DNA of 50,840 nucleotides from positions 1 through 50,840 of the forward strand of contig CALIOE010000057.1 in assembly GCA_938044775.1 (NCBI GenBank). The letters run 5' to 3'. Below, piece by piece: positions 42,006 to 50,409 of this stretch. How positions within the stretch are numbered: position 1 is the first letter of the stretch; every line of letters starts with the position of its first letter. The position numbers and the translations under genes were made by a program. The stretch is from an uncultured Rhizobiaceae group bacterium (GTDB taxonomy: Bacteria; Pseudomonadota; Alphaproteobacteria; Rhizobiales; Rhizobiaceae). The notes below the pieces were generated by a model. It made no database searches and had not been told where the DNA came from. It worked only from the letters and a program-made list of their open reading frames with translations.

Positions 42006-43468
42006 GATTGGGGCGAAAAACAGTCGGATCGGCGCGGGCACGTTCGCCGAAATATGATCGCCACGGCGTGACACCGGGGATTGTTCATCTGGGGACGGGG
42101 GCATTTCACCGGGCTCACCAGGCGGTCTATCTGGACGAACTTCTGGCGCAGGATTCCAGCTGGGGACTTGTCGGCGCGTCACTCCGCAGCCGTAAGATCG
42201 CCGACGAACTGAACCAACAGGACGGTCTCTACACCCTTCGGGAAAACGGACCCGACGGTGCCAGGCACCGGATAATAGGCAGCATCCTGCGCGTGTTCGC
42301 GGCGGATAGTGATCTGGAATCTCTGCTGCGTCAAATGACGGCGCCGTCGATTCGCATTGTTTCTTTGACGGTCACTGAGAAGGGATATTGTCATGATCCC
42401 GCATCAGGGGAACTCGACCTGACCCACCCGGACATCGTGGCCGACCTGGAAAATCCAACCTCTCCGCGCTCCGCACCTGGCGTTCTGGTTGAAGCACTTG
42501 GCCGGCGTCGCCAGGCTGGGTTTGGCCCGTTTACCGTATTGAGTTGCGACAACCTGCCGGAAAACGGTGCCACGACCCGGCACATTGTGCTCAGCTATGC
42601 AGGGCATCGCGACGCCGATCTTGCCGCCTGGATTGAACAAAATGTCACCTTCCCGAGCACCATGGTCGACCGCATCGTGCCGGCGACAACGTCCGATGAC
42701 ATTGCCGGGGTCGCTGCCGCTGTCGGAGTAGAGGACGCTTGCCCGGTCATCACCGAACCATTTTGCCAATGGGTGGTGGAGGATGCGTTTTGCGCCGGTC
42801 GGCCGGCCTTTGAAACGGTGGGTGTGCAGATGGTTGCCGATGTGCGTCCCTATGAAGAGATGAAGCTTCGAATGCTGAACGGATCACATTCTGCTCTGGC
42901 CTATCTTGGACATCCTGCCGGGTTCGAAACGGTAGCGGATGCGACGGCAAGTCCGGCAATTGTTCAGTATTTGCATGACATGATGACGAACGAGGTCATG
43001 CCGGCGCTTCAAATGCCCCAGGGTACCGATCTGCCAGCCTACAGGGACGCGTTGATTGACCGGTTTAAGAATCCTGCCCTGCATCACCGGACGTGGCAGA
43101 TTGCCATGGACGGATCGCAAAAGCTGCCGCAGCGACTTCTGGCGACCATCGCTGACAACCTGGAAAGCGGCTTCCCGATCGGGCGCCTTGCGCTGGCTGT
43201 CGCCGCCTGGATGCGCTACGTCTCAGGTTTCGACGAGGCCGGTGCACCAATTGATGTGCGCGACCCTATGGCGGAAAAATTGCGCGCTATAGCCGATCAG
43301 AATCGAGGAGTTCCTGCCGCCGCAACAAAAGCTTTTCTGAGCTTCGAACGGATATTCGATCCCGCTCTGGCAACAGACCCGCGATTTGAATCCTCGGTTT
43401 GTAATGCCGCAGTCAGCCTCCACGACCAGGGAACTCTGGACGTTCTCGCCTCCATCAACGCTGATTGA
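42002..43468 (+). CDS. uxuB: Fructuronate reductase (D-mannonate oxidoreductase)
   Basis: A 488-residue long-chain dehydrogenase that reduces fructuronate to mannonate with NADH. The cofactor segment is GIVHLGTGAFHRAHQAVYLDEL (about 26-47), with TVTEKGYCHD and the catalytic MKLRMLNGSHSALAYLG. The start is TTG at 42002, in a TTGA overlap with the uxaC stop; no ATG is available before the cofactor motif. Position in the uxu set separates it from the paralogous mtlK. Confidence 0.9.
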   Translation: MRLGRKTVGSARARSPKYDRHGVTPGIVHLGTGAFHRAHQAVYLDELLAQDSSWGLVGASLRSRKIADELNQQDGLYTLRENGPDGARHRIIGSILRVFAADSDLESLLRQMTAPSIRIVSLTVTEKGYCHDPASGELDLTHPDIVADLENPTSPRSAPGVLVEALGRRRQAGFGPFTVLSCDNLPENGATTRHIVLSYAGHRDADLAAWIEQNVTFPSTMVDRIVPATTSDDIAGVAAAVGVEDACPVITEPFCQWVVEDAFCAGRPAFETVGVQMVADVRPYEEMKLRMLNGSHSALAYLGHPAGFETVADATASPAIVQYLHDMMTNEVMPALQMPQGTDLPAYRDALIDRFKNPALHHRTWQIAMDGSQKLPQRLLATIADNLESGFPIGRLALAVAAWMRYVSGFDEAGAPIDVRDPMAEKLRAIADQNRGVPAAATKAFLSFERIFDPALATDPRFESSVCNAAVSLHDQGTLDVLASINAD

Positions 43469-43530
43469 GTTTTGGCGGAATTTCGGCCTAAGCTCGTGCT
43501 GTTAAACCCCGGTACCGGAATGGTCGGCTC

Positions 43531-44691
43531 ATGAACAGACTTAATGAAATCAACAGCTTTGCTGATGAACTGACGGCGATCCGCCGCGACCTGCATGCGC
43601 ACCCAGAACTCGGCTTTGAGGAGCATCGCACGTCCGGCATCGTGGCGGAGTTTCTCGAAGGCCTCGGTCTCGAGGTTCACCGGGGCGTGGGAAAAACCGG
43701 CGTGGTTGGTGTTCTGCGTGGCGCGCGACCGGGACGTGTCATTGGGCTTCGCGCCGACATGGACGCATTGCCAATTGAAGAAAGGACCAATCTGGCCTGG
43801 GCGTCGAAAAACACCGGCGTCATGCACGCTTGCGGACACGACGCCCACACCACAATGCTGTTGGGCGCCGCCCGCCATCTGGCTGGATTACAAGACCGGA
43901 CAGGCGATACGGTGTTCATATTCCAGCCGGCCGAGGAGGGCCTTGGTGGTGCCCGCGCTATGATCGATGACGGTTTGTTTGAGCGTTTTCCCTGTGATGA
44001 AATCTATGGACTGCACAATGAGCCCAACGGCAATCTCGGAGACGTTCAGGTCAATTCCGGGGTCGCCTATGCCGGGGCAGATTTCTTCGACGTCGCGATA
44101 TCCGGCGCCGGCGCTCATGGTGCTTATCCGCACGAGGGCGCCGACGTTCTGGCCGCGGCTGCTGCGTTGATTCAGGGGTTCAACTCCATCATCAGTCGCA
44201 ATGTGCCCGCCTCTCATCAGGCGGTTCTTTCCGTCACCCGCATGAACAGCGGCAATGCCTACAATGTCATGCCCGCAGAGGCCCGTCTGGGCGGCACCAT
44301 GCGTTTCATCTCCGACAGGACCGCAGAATTGATCCGGGTCCGAATGGATGAAATGGCAGCCGGTATTGGGAGCACCTATGGCGTGTCGATATCGATTGAC
44401 CGCGACCCGGTTTTCTCTGTTTTGGAGAACGATGCGGACTGTGCCGAAGCGATATTTGAGATTGCAGCGCAGGTCGAAGGTCTCAGTCAGCCTCGAAAGA
44501 CCATTCAGACCGACATGGGCAGCGAGGACTTTGCCGATATGCTGAAAATTGTGCCCGGCGCCTATTTTACTCTCGGTCATGGTGGAACCGTGCCGCTGCA
44601 CAATCCCGGATTTGTTCTGGACGATGAGATGCTGCCTTACGGCGCGGTCCTCTATTCCGAACTGGCACTTCAACGCGGGCGCGCGACCTGA
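43531..44691 (+). CDS. M20-family amidohydrolase (hippurate hydrolase-like)
   Basis: A 386-residue metallopeptidase/amidohydrolase. The metal ligands appear in MHACGHDAHT (C101, H103), PAEEGLGGA, and a C-terminal HNPGFVLDDEML. The subgroup includes hippurate, N-acyl amino acid and IAA-conjugate hydrolases. It lies 62 bases after uxuB with no obvious ribosome site; the perfect palindrome CCGGTACCGG is just upstream at 43509-43518. No metabolic link to uronates is evident, though an N-acylated sugar or amino acid is possible. Confidence 0.9.
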   Translation: MNRLNEINSFADELTAIRRDLHAHPELGFEEHRTSGIVAEFLEGLGLEVHRGVGKTGVVGVLRGARPGRVIGLRADMDALPIEERTNLAWASKNTGVMHACGHDAHTTMLLGAARHLAGLQDRTGDTVFIFQPAEEGLGGARAMIDDGLFERFPCDEIYGLHNEPNGNLGDVQVNSGVAYAGADFFDVAISGAGAHGAYPHEGADVLAAAAALIQGFNSIISRNVPASHQAVLSVTRMNSGNAYNVMPAEARLGGTMRFISDRTAELIRVRMDEMAAGIGSTYGVSISIDRDPVFSVLENDADCAEAIFEIAAQVEGLSQPRKTIQTDMGSEDFADMLKIVPGAYFTLGHGGTVPLHNPGFVLDDEMLPYGAVLYSELALQRGRAT

Positions 44692-44729
44692 CATCCACTC
44701 AAAGTGCGCCAACGAAAGCCTGTGAAATT

Positions 44730-45794
44730 CTAGTTCGGTGGAAACACCGCAATCTTGTCTGCTTCAATGGAAAACTCAATCGGCTGATTGATACTGAGCT
44801 CAGCCAGTGTGTTGTCCACCGCGGTAAGGGATTGACCGGCTATCCCCACCTTCAGCAGGTTTTGAGCGCCGGTTGGCTCGATCAGTTCCAGCGTGCCGCG
44901 CAAGGTGTTCTCACCCTTGCCGCCTTTGCTGATTTGCAGGTGTTCGGGGCGTAGTCCGACGCGCACGTTGCCTTCAGCCGGAAGATTGTCTGTGGTCGGG
45001 AAACGCAATTTGGTATCGTCAGCCAGGCTGACTGTAGCGCGCTTGCTGTTCTTTGAAAGAACGCCATCCAGGAAATTCATGGAGGGAGATCCGATAAATC
45101 CGGCCACAAATGCGTTTGCAGGATGACGGTATAGCTCGGTTGGTGTGCCCACCTGTTGAATGCGTCCTTTGTCAAGAATGACGATACGATCGGCGAGCGT
45201 CATGGCTTCGACTTGATCATGGGTCACGTAGATTGATGTGGTACGGACCTTCTGGTGCAGCCGTTTGATTTCGTCGCGCATCTGAACCCGCAGTTTGGCA
45301 TCGAGATTGGAGAGCGGTTCGTCAAACAGGAACACATCTGGATTGCGGACCAGTGCGCGGCCCATAGCGACGCGCTGTCGCTGACCACCGGACAATTGCG
45401 AAGGCTTACGCTTCAGCAGTTCGCTAAGATCAAGAATTTGTGCTGCCTCACCAACACGCCGCCGGATTTCCGGTTTCCCTATTCCCGAGATGCGCAGGTT
45501 GAACCCGATATTTTCCTCCACGGTCATGTGCGGATACAGGGCGTAAGATTGAAACACCATGGCAATGTTACGTTCCTTTGGTGACAGATCGTTGACCCAC
45601 TCACCATCTATCACCACGTCGCCGGAACTGGCTTCATCCAGCCCGGCAAGTATGCGCAACAGTGTCGACTTGCCACAGCCTGACGGCCCTACAAGAGCGA
45701 CAAATTCACCTTCGGATACCTGCAGGTTGAGGTCGCGCAGCACCTCAACAGTACCAAAAGACTTGTGAAGATTGACGAGTTCAACGGAGGCCAT
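44730..45794 (-). CDS. ABC transporter ATP-binding protein, UgpC/MsmK type
   Basis: A 354-residue ATPase: Walker [10 protein letters not shown] (36-44), Q82, LSGGQ (134-138), Walker B VFLFDEP (154-160), VTHDQ, and a TOBE C-terminus with GLRPEHLQI. It is the last gene of the minus-strand beta-glucoside operon, 3 bases after the GH1 gene. It is convergent with the M20 gene; the 38 bases between show nothing notable. Confidence 0.93.
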   Translation of the reverse strand: MASVELVNLHKSFGTVEVLRDLNLQVSEGEFVALVGPSGCGKSTLLRILAGLDEASSGDVVIDGEWVNDLSPKERNIAMVFQSYALYPHMTVEENIGFNLRISGIGKPEIRRRVGEAAQILDLSELLKRKPSQLSGGQRQRVAMGRALVRNPDVFLFDEPLSNLDAKLRVQMRDEIKRLHQKVRTTSIYVTHDQVEAMTLADRIVILDKGRIQQVGTPTELYRHPANAFVAGFIGSPSMNFLDGVLSKNSKRATVSLADDTKLRFPTTDNLPAEGNVRVGLRPEHLQISKGGKGENTLRGTLELIEPTGAQNLLKVGIAGQSLTAVDNTLAELSINQPIEFSIEADKIAVFPPN

Positions 45795-45797
45795 AGT

Positions 45798-47183
45798 CTA
45801 CTCCGCCGCTTGTGTCAGGGTATCCGCACGGTGGGCGGAGGACAGGGTGGCGTACCACGCGCCGCTTTTCTTCACCGTGCGAATCTGGGTCTCGTAGTCA
45901 ACATGAACAATGCCAAAACGCATTTTGTATCCTTCCGCCCACTCGTAATTGTCCATCAGGCTCCAGGCGAAGTACCCTTTCACGGGGATGCCGGCATCGA
46001 TAGCATCAGCCAAAACACTGAGATGTTCTTGGATGTAGTCGAGCCTTGGCTGGTCATCGACGTCACCGTCTTCGTTGATACCCGTGTTATAGCAGGCGCC
46101 GTTTTCGGTGATGTAACAAGACGGCAGATTATCGTAGCGGTCATAGACCTGATGCAAAAGATGGGTCATGCCCTCCGCCTTGATTTCCCAGCCAATATCG
46201 GTGCGCACATTGCTGTTGGTGGCTGGGACAGAAACTGTCGCCGGGAACACAGCGTTATTTGATGCGTCGTGTTTTACCGCGGTCGGGAAGTAGTAGTTGA
46301 AGCCCCACCAATCGAGCGGTTGGTTTATGGTTGCCAGGTCGCCGTCCTGGACGTGGAGGCGGTCGCCAAGGGCGTCCATGAACTGATCATCATAGCTGCC
46401 ATTGAAAATCGGGCCAAAAAATACACCGTTGTTGAACTGGAATGACCGCTCTGCTGCAGCAATGTCCTCGGCACTGTCGCTGCCTGGATAGACAGAGACT
46501 GCATTGAGCACGATGCCCATAGGGATGTCGGCGCGCTCGGCCCTGGCCGCTTTGACGCCAAGACCGTGCGCCAGGTTGGTAACATGGACAGTTGCAAGAG
46601 CCGCATCGAGACATTGTTCGCCCGGCGCGTGTTTGCCGATCCAGTGACCCAGATAGGTCGAGCACCATGGTTCGTTGAAGGTGGCAAGCGCATCGATCCG
46701 GTCACCAAGCCGCCTTACCACCACGCCGGCATAGTCGGCGAAGGCTTCAGCGGTGTCGCGGTCAGTCCAGCCTCCGTATCCTTGCAGTGCGAGTGGCAGG
46801 TCCCAATGATACAGCGTGGGAAAAACCTTGATCTCGCGCTCAACCAGTCCGTCGACAAGCCGGTCGTAGAAGTCGAGCCCCTCATCGTTTGTCGCACCGC
46901 GTCCGTCGGGAATAACGCGCGGCCAGGCGATCGAGAAGCGATAGGCATCGACATCCAGGGACTTGATCAGGTCAAGGTCACTTTCCCAGCGGTGATAGTG
47001 ATCGCACGCCACGTCGCCCGTATGTCCGTCGAAAACCCGCCCGGGCATGTGGGAAAATGCGTCCCAGATTGACGGCTTTCGACCGCCCTCCCGGACCGCA
47101 CCCTCAATCTGATAGGAAGCCGTGGCGACGCCGAATCTGAAATCAGCCGGGAAGCGTTTTGCCAAATCGTCAACAGAGCTCAT
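45798..47183 (-). CDS. bglA: Beta-glucosidase (glycoside hydrolase family 1)
   Basis: A 461-residue cytosolic retaining glycosidase. It has the GH1 N-terminal FRFGVATASYQIEGAV, acid/base E171 in TFNEPW, nucleophile E360 in YITENG, and sugar-binding WSLMDNYEWAEGY (407-419). No signal peptide is present, so it cuts imported cellobiose-like or aryl beta-glucosides. It stands between the permeases and the ATPase of the importer with gaps of 3 bases on each side. Confidence 0.95.
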   Translation of the reverse strand: MSSVDDLAKRFPADFRFGVATASYQIEGAVREGGRKPSIWDAFSHMPGRVFDGHTGDVACDHYHRWESDLDLIKSLDVDAYRFSIAWPRVIPDGRGATNDEGLDFYDRLVDGLVEREIKVFPTLYHWDLPLALQGYGGWTDRDTAEAFADYAGVVVRRLGDRIDALATFNEPWCSTYLGHWIGKHAPGEQCLDAALATVHVTNLAHGLGVKAARAERADIPMGIVLNAVSVYPGSDSAEDIAAAERSFQFNNGVFFGPIFNGSYDDQFMDALGDRLHVQDGDLATINQPLDWWGFNYYFPTAVKHDASNNAVFPATVSVPATNSNVRTDIGWEIKAEGMTHLLHQVYDRYDNLPSCYITENGACYNTGINEDGDVDDQPRLDYIQEHLSVLADAIDAGIPVKGYFAWSLMDNYEWAEGYKMRFGIVHVDYETQIRTVKKSGAWYATLSSAHRADTLTQAAE

Positions 47184-47186
47184 GTT

Positions 47187-48011
47187 TTATCCCTTAACGG
47201 CACCGGCGGTGAGACCGGCCATCATTTGTTTTGAAAAGAAGAGGAAGGCGAGAAGCAGGGGGACCATCGAAAGGAATGTGCCAAGCATGATGGCACCCCA
47301 GGGCGAATTGGCAATCGATTGTACTGATCGCAGAGCCAGCGTGAGGACCTGTTTTTCTGATGAAGATATTAGGATGAGTGGGCCGAGAAAGTTGTTCCAA
47401 AGGCCGATGAACATGACAATGCCGAGCGTTGCCAGGGCCGGCTTGATCAAGGGCAAAACGACCGACCAGTATATTCGGAAATCGGATGCGCCATCTACTT
47501 TGGCCGCGTCCAGAAGGTCACGGTTTATCGTGTTGAGCATGTATTGCCGGATCAGGAAAATGCCGAAGGCATTGGCAACCCCGGGAAACCAGAGTGCAAA
47601 ATGGGTGTCGAGAATTCCAAGAAACTTGATCGTCAGGAACGAGGGAATGAGCATCAGAACCGGTGGAACCATCATCGAAGCGATCATGATTCCGAAGATC
47701 AGGTTCTTGCCGCGAAAGTCGTAAGCAAAAAACCCAAATGCGCACATCGAGCAGAACAGCACTGCGCCGGCGGTTCCCATAACGGAGACATAAAGCGAGT
47801 TCCACAGGATCGACCAGAACGGCATGAGTTCCAGCAATTTTCCATAGTTCTGGATCAGGTTGCTGCCCACGTAAAACGGTGGCGGCGATGAATAGATATC
47901 GCTTCGGGTATGGGTGCTCATCAAAGCGACCCAGACAAAGGGGAAGATGGTTATCAGCACGCCAATGATCATGATGGCATGGGTAGAAAATTTGGGCAGG
48001 GAGCGGATCAT
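47187..48011 (-). CDS. ABC transporter permease, MalG type (beta-glucoside operon)
   Basis: A 274-residue membrane protein, six spans. The coupling loop is RDLLDAAKVDGASDFRIYWSVVLPL (about 164-188), with the ending MMAGLTAGAVKG. It starts in an ATGA overlap with the upstream permease and ends 3 bases before the GH1 gene. It forms the channel with the 48008-49027 protein. Confidence 0.92.
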   Translation of the reverse strand: MIRSLPKFSTHAIMIIGVLITIFPFVWVALMSTHTRSDIYSSPPPFYVGSNLIQNYGKLLELMPFWSILWNSLYVSVMGTAGAVLFCSMCAFGFFAYDFRGKNLIFGIMIASMMVPPVLMLIPSFLTIKFLGILDTHFALWFPGVANAFGIFLIRQYMLNTINRDLLDAAKVDGASDFRIYWSVVLPLIKPALATLGIVMFIGLWNNFLGPLILISSSEKQVLTLALRSVQSIANSPWGAIMLGTFLSMVPLLLAFLFFSKQMMAGLTAGAVKG

Positions 48012-49027
48012 CGGTCGCCTCCCATGCCCTTGCGACCGTTAAAGTAGAAATGGACCGACGTGATGACGGCGATGAACAGGAACAATATCCAGGACACGGC
48101 CGTTGCGTATCCCATTTGATGCCACTCCCACCCTGCCAGATAGAGGTAGTAAGATGCTGTGAGGCCCGATTGCGCCACGCCACCACTGTCGCCGGCCGTG
48201 AGGACGAAGGGTTCTTCAAACAGTTGAAGGTTCCCAATGATGGTCAGTGTCAGGGCGAAGAAGACGAAGGGCCGGATCATCGGCAGCGCCACATGCCAGA
48301 ACTTTTGCCAGGCGCTGCAGCCATCCACTTCAGCGGCATCGTAAAGATCCTTCGAAACGGTCAGAAAGCCGGCCGAATAAATGACAATGTTGAATCCGGT
48401 GTATTTCCAGACCACCACAAAGGCGATGGCAGGCTTTATGAGCGCCGAGCTTGATAGCCAGCGTATGGGCATTGCGTCCGGTACCCAGGCAAAAAGCGCA
48501 CCAATCACCGGGACGTCTGATAAAGCCAGAAGCCATTGGTTCAGGATGCCGCTGTTGCCAGAATAAATCGTGTAGAAAATCAGCGAGATCGCGACGGTCG
48601 ACGTGATGAACGGAATGAACATCGTCGCTGTGTAGAAATGACGCAAGGCGCCCTTGAACACGCTGACCAGCAGGTAGGCCACGGGTATGGCGATGAGATG
48701 TTGGGGCACGCCGGCAACGATCGCGAGCCAGACAGTGTTGTAAAGCGATTTCCAGAGCCATGGGTCGGTGATGATGTCGGCGTAGTGGGTCAGACCCACA
48801 AAGTTCATGCCGTCAAGACCGCTCGTCGGGTTCCATTCATGAAACGACAGAAAAATTGAAAAGCCCAGTGGGAATGCCGTGAACATAATGAACAGCACGA
48901 GATAGGGGCTGATAAACAGCCACGGCATCAGCCGTTTCTTGAGCACCCGGCGCTTGTCGGGTGCCCGCCTGCGAACGGTGCCGCGCGCTGATAAGGAATC
49001 CGTGCTGCTTTCAACGATGGCTGACAT
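48008..49027 (-). CDS. ABC transporter permease, MalF type (beta-glucoside operon)
   Basis: A 339-residue membrane protein with a 40-residue charged N-terminus and six spans from LMPWLFISPYLVLFIMFTAFPLGFS. The coupling loop is DLYDAAEVDGCSAWQKFWHVALPM. The ATG at 49027 is preferred to a GTG at 49063, which would add 12 Pro/Gln-rich residues; neither has a strong ribosome site. It lies 123 bases after the binding protein, the gap holding a hairpin. Confidence 0.9.
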   Translation of the reverse strand: MSAIVESSTDSLSARGTVRRRAPDKRRVLKKRLMPWLFISPYLVLFIMFTAFPLGFSIFLSFHEWNPTSGLDGMNFVGLTHYADIITDPWLWKSLYNTVWLAIVAGVPQHLIAIPVAYLLVSVFKGALRHFYTATMFIPFITSTVAISLIFYTIYSGNSGILNQWLLALSDVPVIGALFAWVPDAMPIRWLSSSALIKPAIAFVVVWKYTGFNIVIYSAGFLTVSKDLYDAAEVDGCSAWQKFWHVALPMIRPFVFFALTLTIIGNLQLFEEPFVLTAGDSGGVAQSGLTASYYLYLAGWEWHQMGYATAVSWILFLFIAVITSVHFYFNGRKGMGGDR

Positions 49028-49098
49028 GTTAATCGGTTGGCTCGCTTGATGAGGGGGAGGCACGACCGGACTGATTTACCCCATCGGTCCGGCCGCTG

Positions 49099-49131
49099 GT
49101 TTTCCAGCACTGAGGGATGCGCCTGGAAAAC
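49099..49131 (-). repeat. Intercistronic stem-loop after the beta-glucoside binding-protein gene
   Basis: GTTTTCCAG and CTGGAAAAC form a perfect 9-bp stem with a 15-base loop, 20 bases after the binding-protein stop. It lacks a T-run and probably protects the upstream message. Confidence 0.6.
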
Positions 49132-49150
49132 GTTCTCTTGTGGTGCCGCG

Positions 49151-50386
49151 TTACTTGACGCGGCGCTTAACCAGGCGTTCCGCGTCTTTCAGAGCCGCCA
49201 TGATGTCCTTTCCATCATTCAGCACTTCCAGCAGCGCGCCGTTGAGCACCACATCTTCAGCGATCAGATCACCCTTCTTGGGCGCTACCGCGGGAACCTT
49301 CTGCGCCACTTCGGCGAAAAGTTGACGCGCTTTCTGACCCGCCAGGAACTCGATGGGTTCATCGAACGCAGAATCGGCATAGGTCGCCTTAAGCACAGGG
49401 AACGAACCAATCGTTTTCAGCCCACTGATCTGTGCTTCTGATGTGGTTGTCAGGAATTTGATGAAGTCCCAGGCTTCTTTCTTGTTTTTTGCCTGTTTTG
49501 GAATGGCGAGGAACGAGCCGCCCCAGGAGCCATATATGCCGTTTGGAAGATTGGACGCGCCCCATTTTCCTTTGGTGTCCGGAGCCATCCAGTTTTGCAG
49601 GTGGCCAAGCAGCCATGCACCGGAAAGCTGAGTTGCAACTGTGCCCTGCTTGAACCCGTCGTACCATTCGTTGGTCCAGGCGCCGATCTGCCCGTCGAGG
49701 CCTTCATCACGGATTTGTTTAGCAATGGAAAAAGCAGTCACGAAGCGCTCTGATGTGATCAGCGAGTTTCCCTCGGCATCAAAATAATAGCCCTCGCCGG
49801 GTTTGACGGTTGTAAAGACGATGGTTTTGGCGACGTCGGCAGCATCCGCAATCAAGAAGACCTTTTTGTCTTTGAGCTTTTTGCCGTATTCAATGTAGCT
49901 GTCCCAGTCTTTGATGACCGCGGTGATGTCGCCGCCGACTGCCTCAAGCACATCGCGGCGGTAATACATCACGCCCGGACCGATATCGATCGGGATGCCG
50001 TATTGCTTGCCGTCGGCGCCCTTGCCCTGGTCCCAGGCATAGCCGACAAAGCTGTCCGCCAGCGCGTCGGCACCGTAGTCGGCGCCCGAGAGGTCTTCAA
50101 AGCCACCGGCATTGATGAACGATCCGATGAAGCCAACATCAACGGCGACCACATCGCCGGCGCCCGAGCCAGTCGCCAGATTCGTGGTCAGTTTCTTATG
50201 ATGGTCACCATGATTGTTCATCTGATAGGTGACTTTGGTATCCGGGTTTTTCTCGCTGTAGGACGGAATCAGCTTGTCGAGATGAGAGTTGAGATCCGGG
50301 AACCCGTCAAAACGGACGTCGCCGGCCACTGCTGGTGTTGCCAGAATCGCAAGCGATGCCACGCCTGCCACAATAAGTTTCTTCAT
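49151..50386 (-). CDS. ABC transporter sugar-binding protein (beta-glucoside operon)
   Basis: Periplasmic family 1 receptor of 411 residues. The signal peptide MKKLIVAGVASLAILATPAVA is cleaved near residue 21. Sugar-binding segments include NGIYGSWGGSFLAIPKQAKNKKEAWDFIKFL. The ATG at 50386 follows GGAGG by 5 bases; an in-frame GTG at 50398 would include the ribosome site itself. The GH1 enzyme of the operon suggests a beta-glucoside or cello-oligosaccharide ligand. Confidence 0.92.
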   Translation of the reverse strand: MKKLIVAGVASLAILATPAVAGDVRFDGFPDLNSHLDKLIPSYSEKNPDTKVTYQMNNHGDHHKKLTTNLATGSGAGDVVAVDVGFIGSFINAGGFEDLSGADYGADALADSFVGYAWDQGKGADGKQYGIPIDIGPGVMYYRRDVLEAVGGDITAVIKDWDSYIEYGKKLKDKKVFLIADAADVAKTIVFTTVKPGEGYYFDAEGNSLITSERFVTAFSIAKQIRDEGLDGQIGAWTNEWYDGFKQGTVATQLSGAWLLGHLQNWMAPDTKGKWGASNLPNGIYGSWGGSFLAIPKQAKNKKEAWDFIKFLTTTSEAQISGLKTIGSFPVLKATYADSAFDEPIEFLAGQKARQLFAEVAQKVPAVAPKKGDLIAEDVVLNGALLEVLNDGKDIMAALKDAERLVKRRVK

Positions 50387-50409
50387 TATTTCCTCCACTT
50401 GGTTGAGCG

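Noticed and set aside
36661..42900. Recent duplication of mtlK to give uxuB
   Set aside because: Both share family motifs but differ throughout; they are old paralogues with separate roles.
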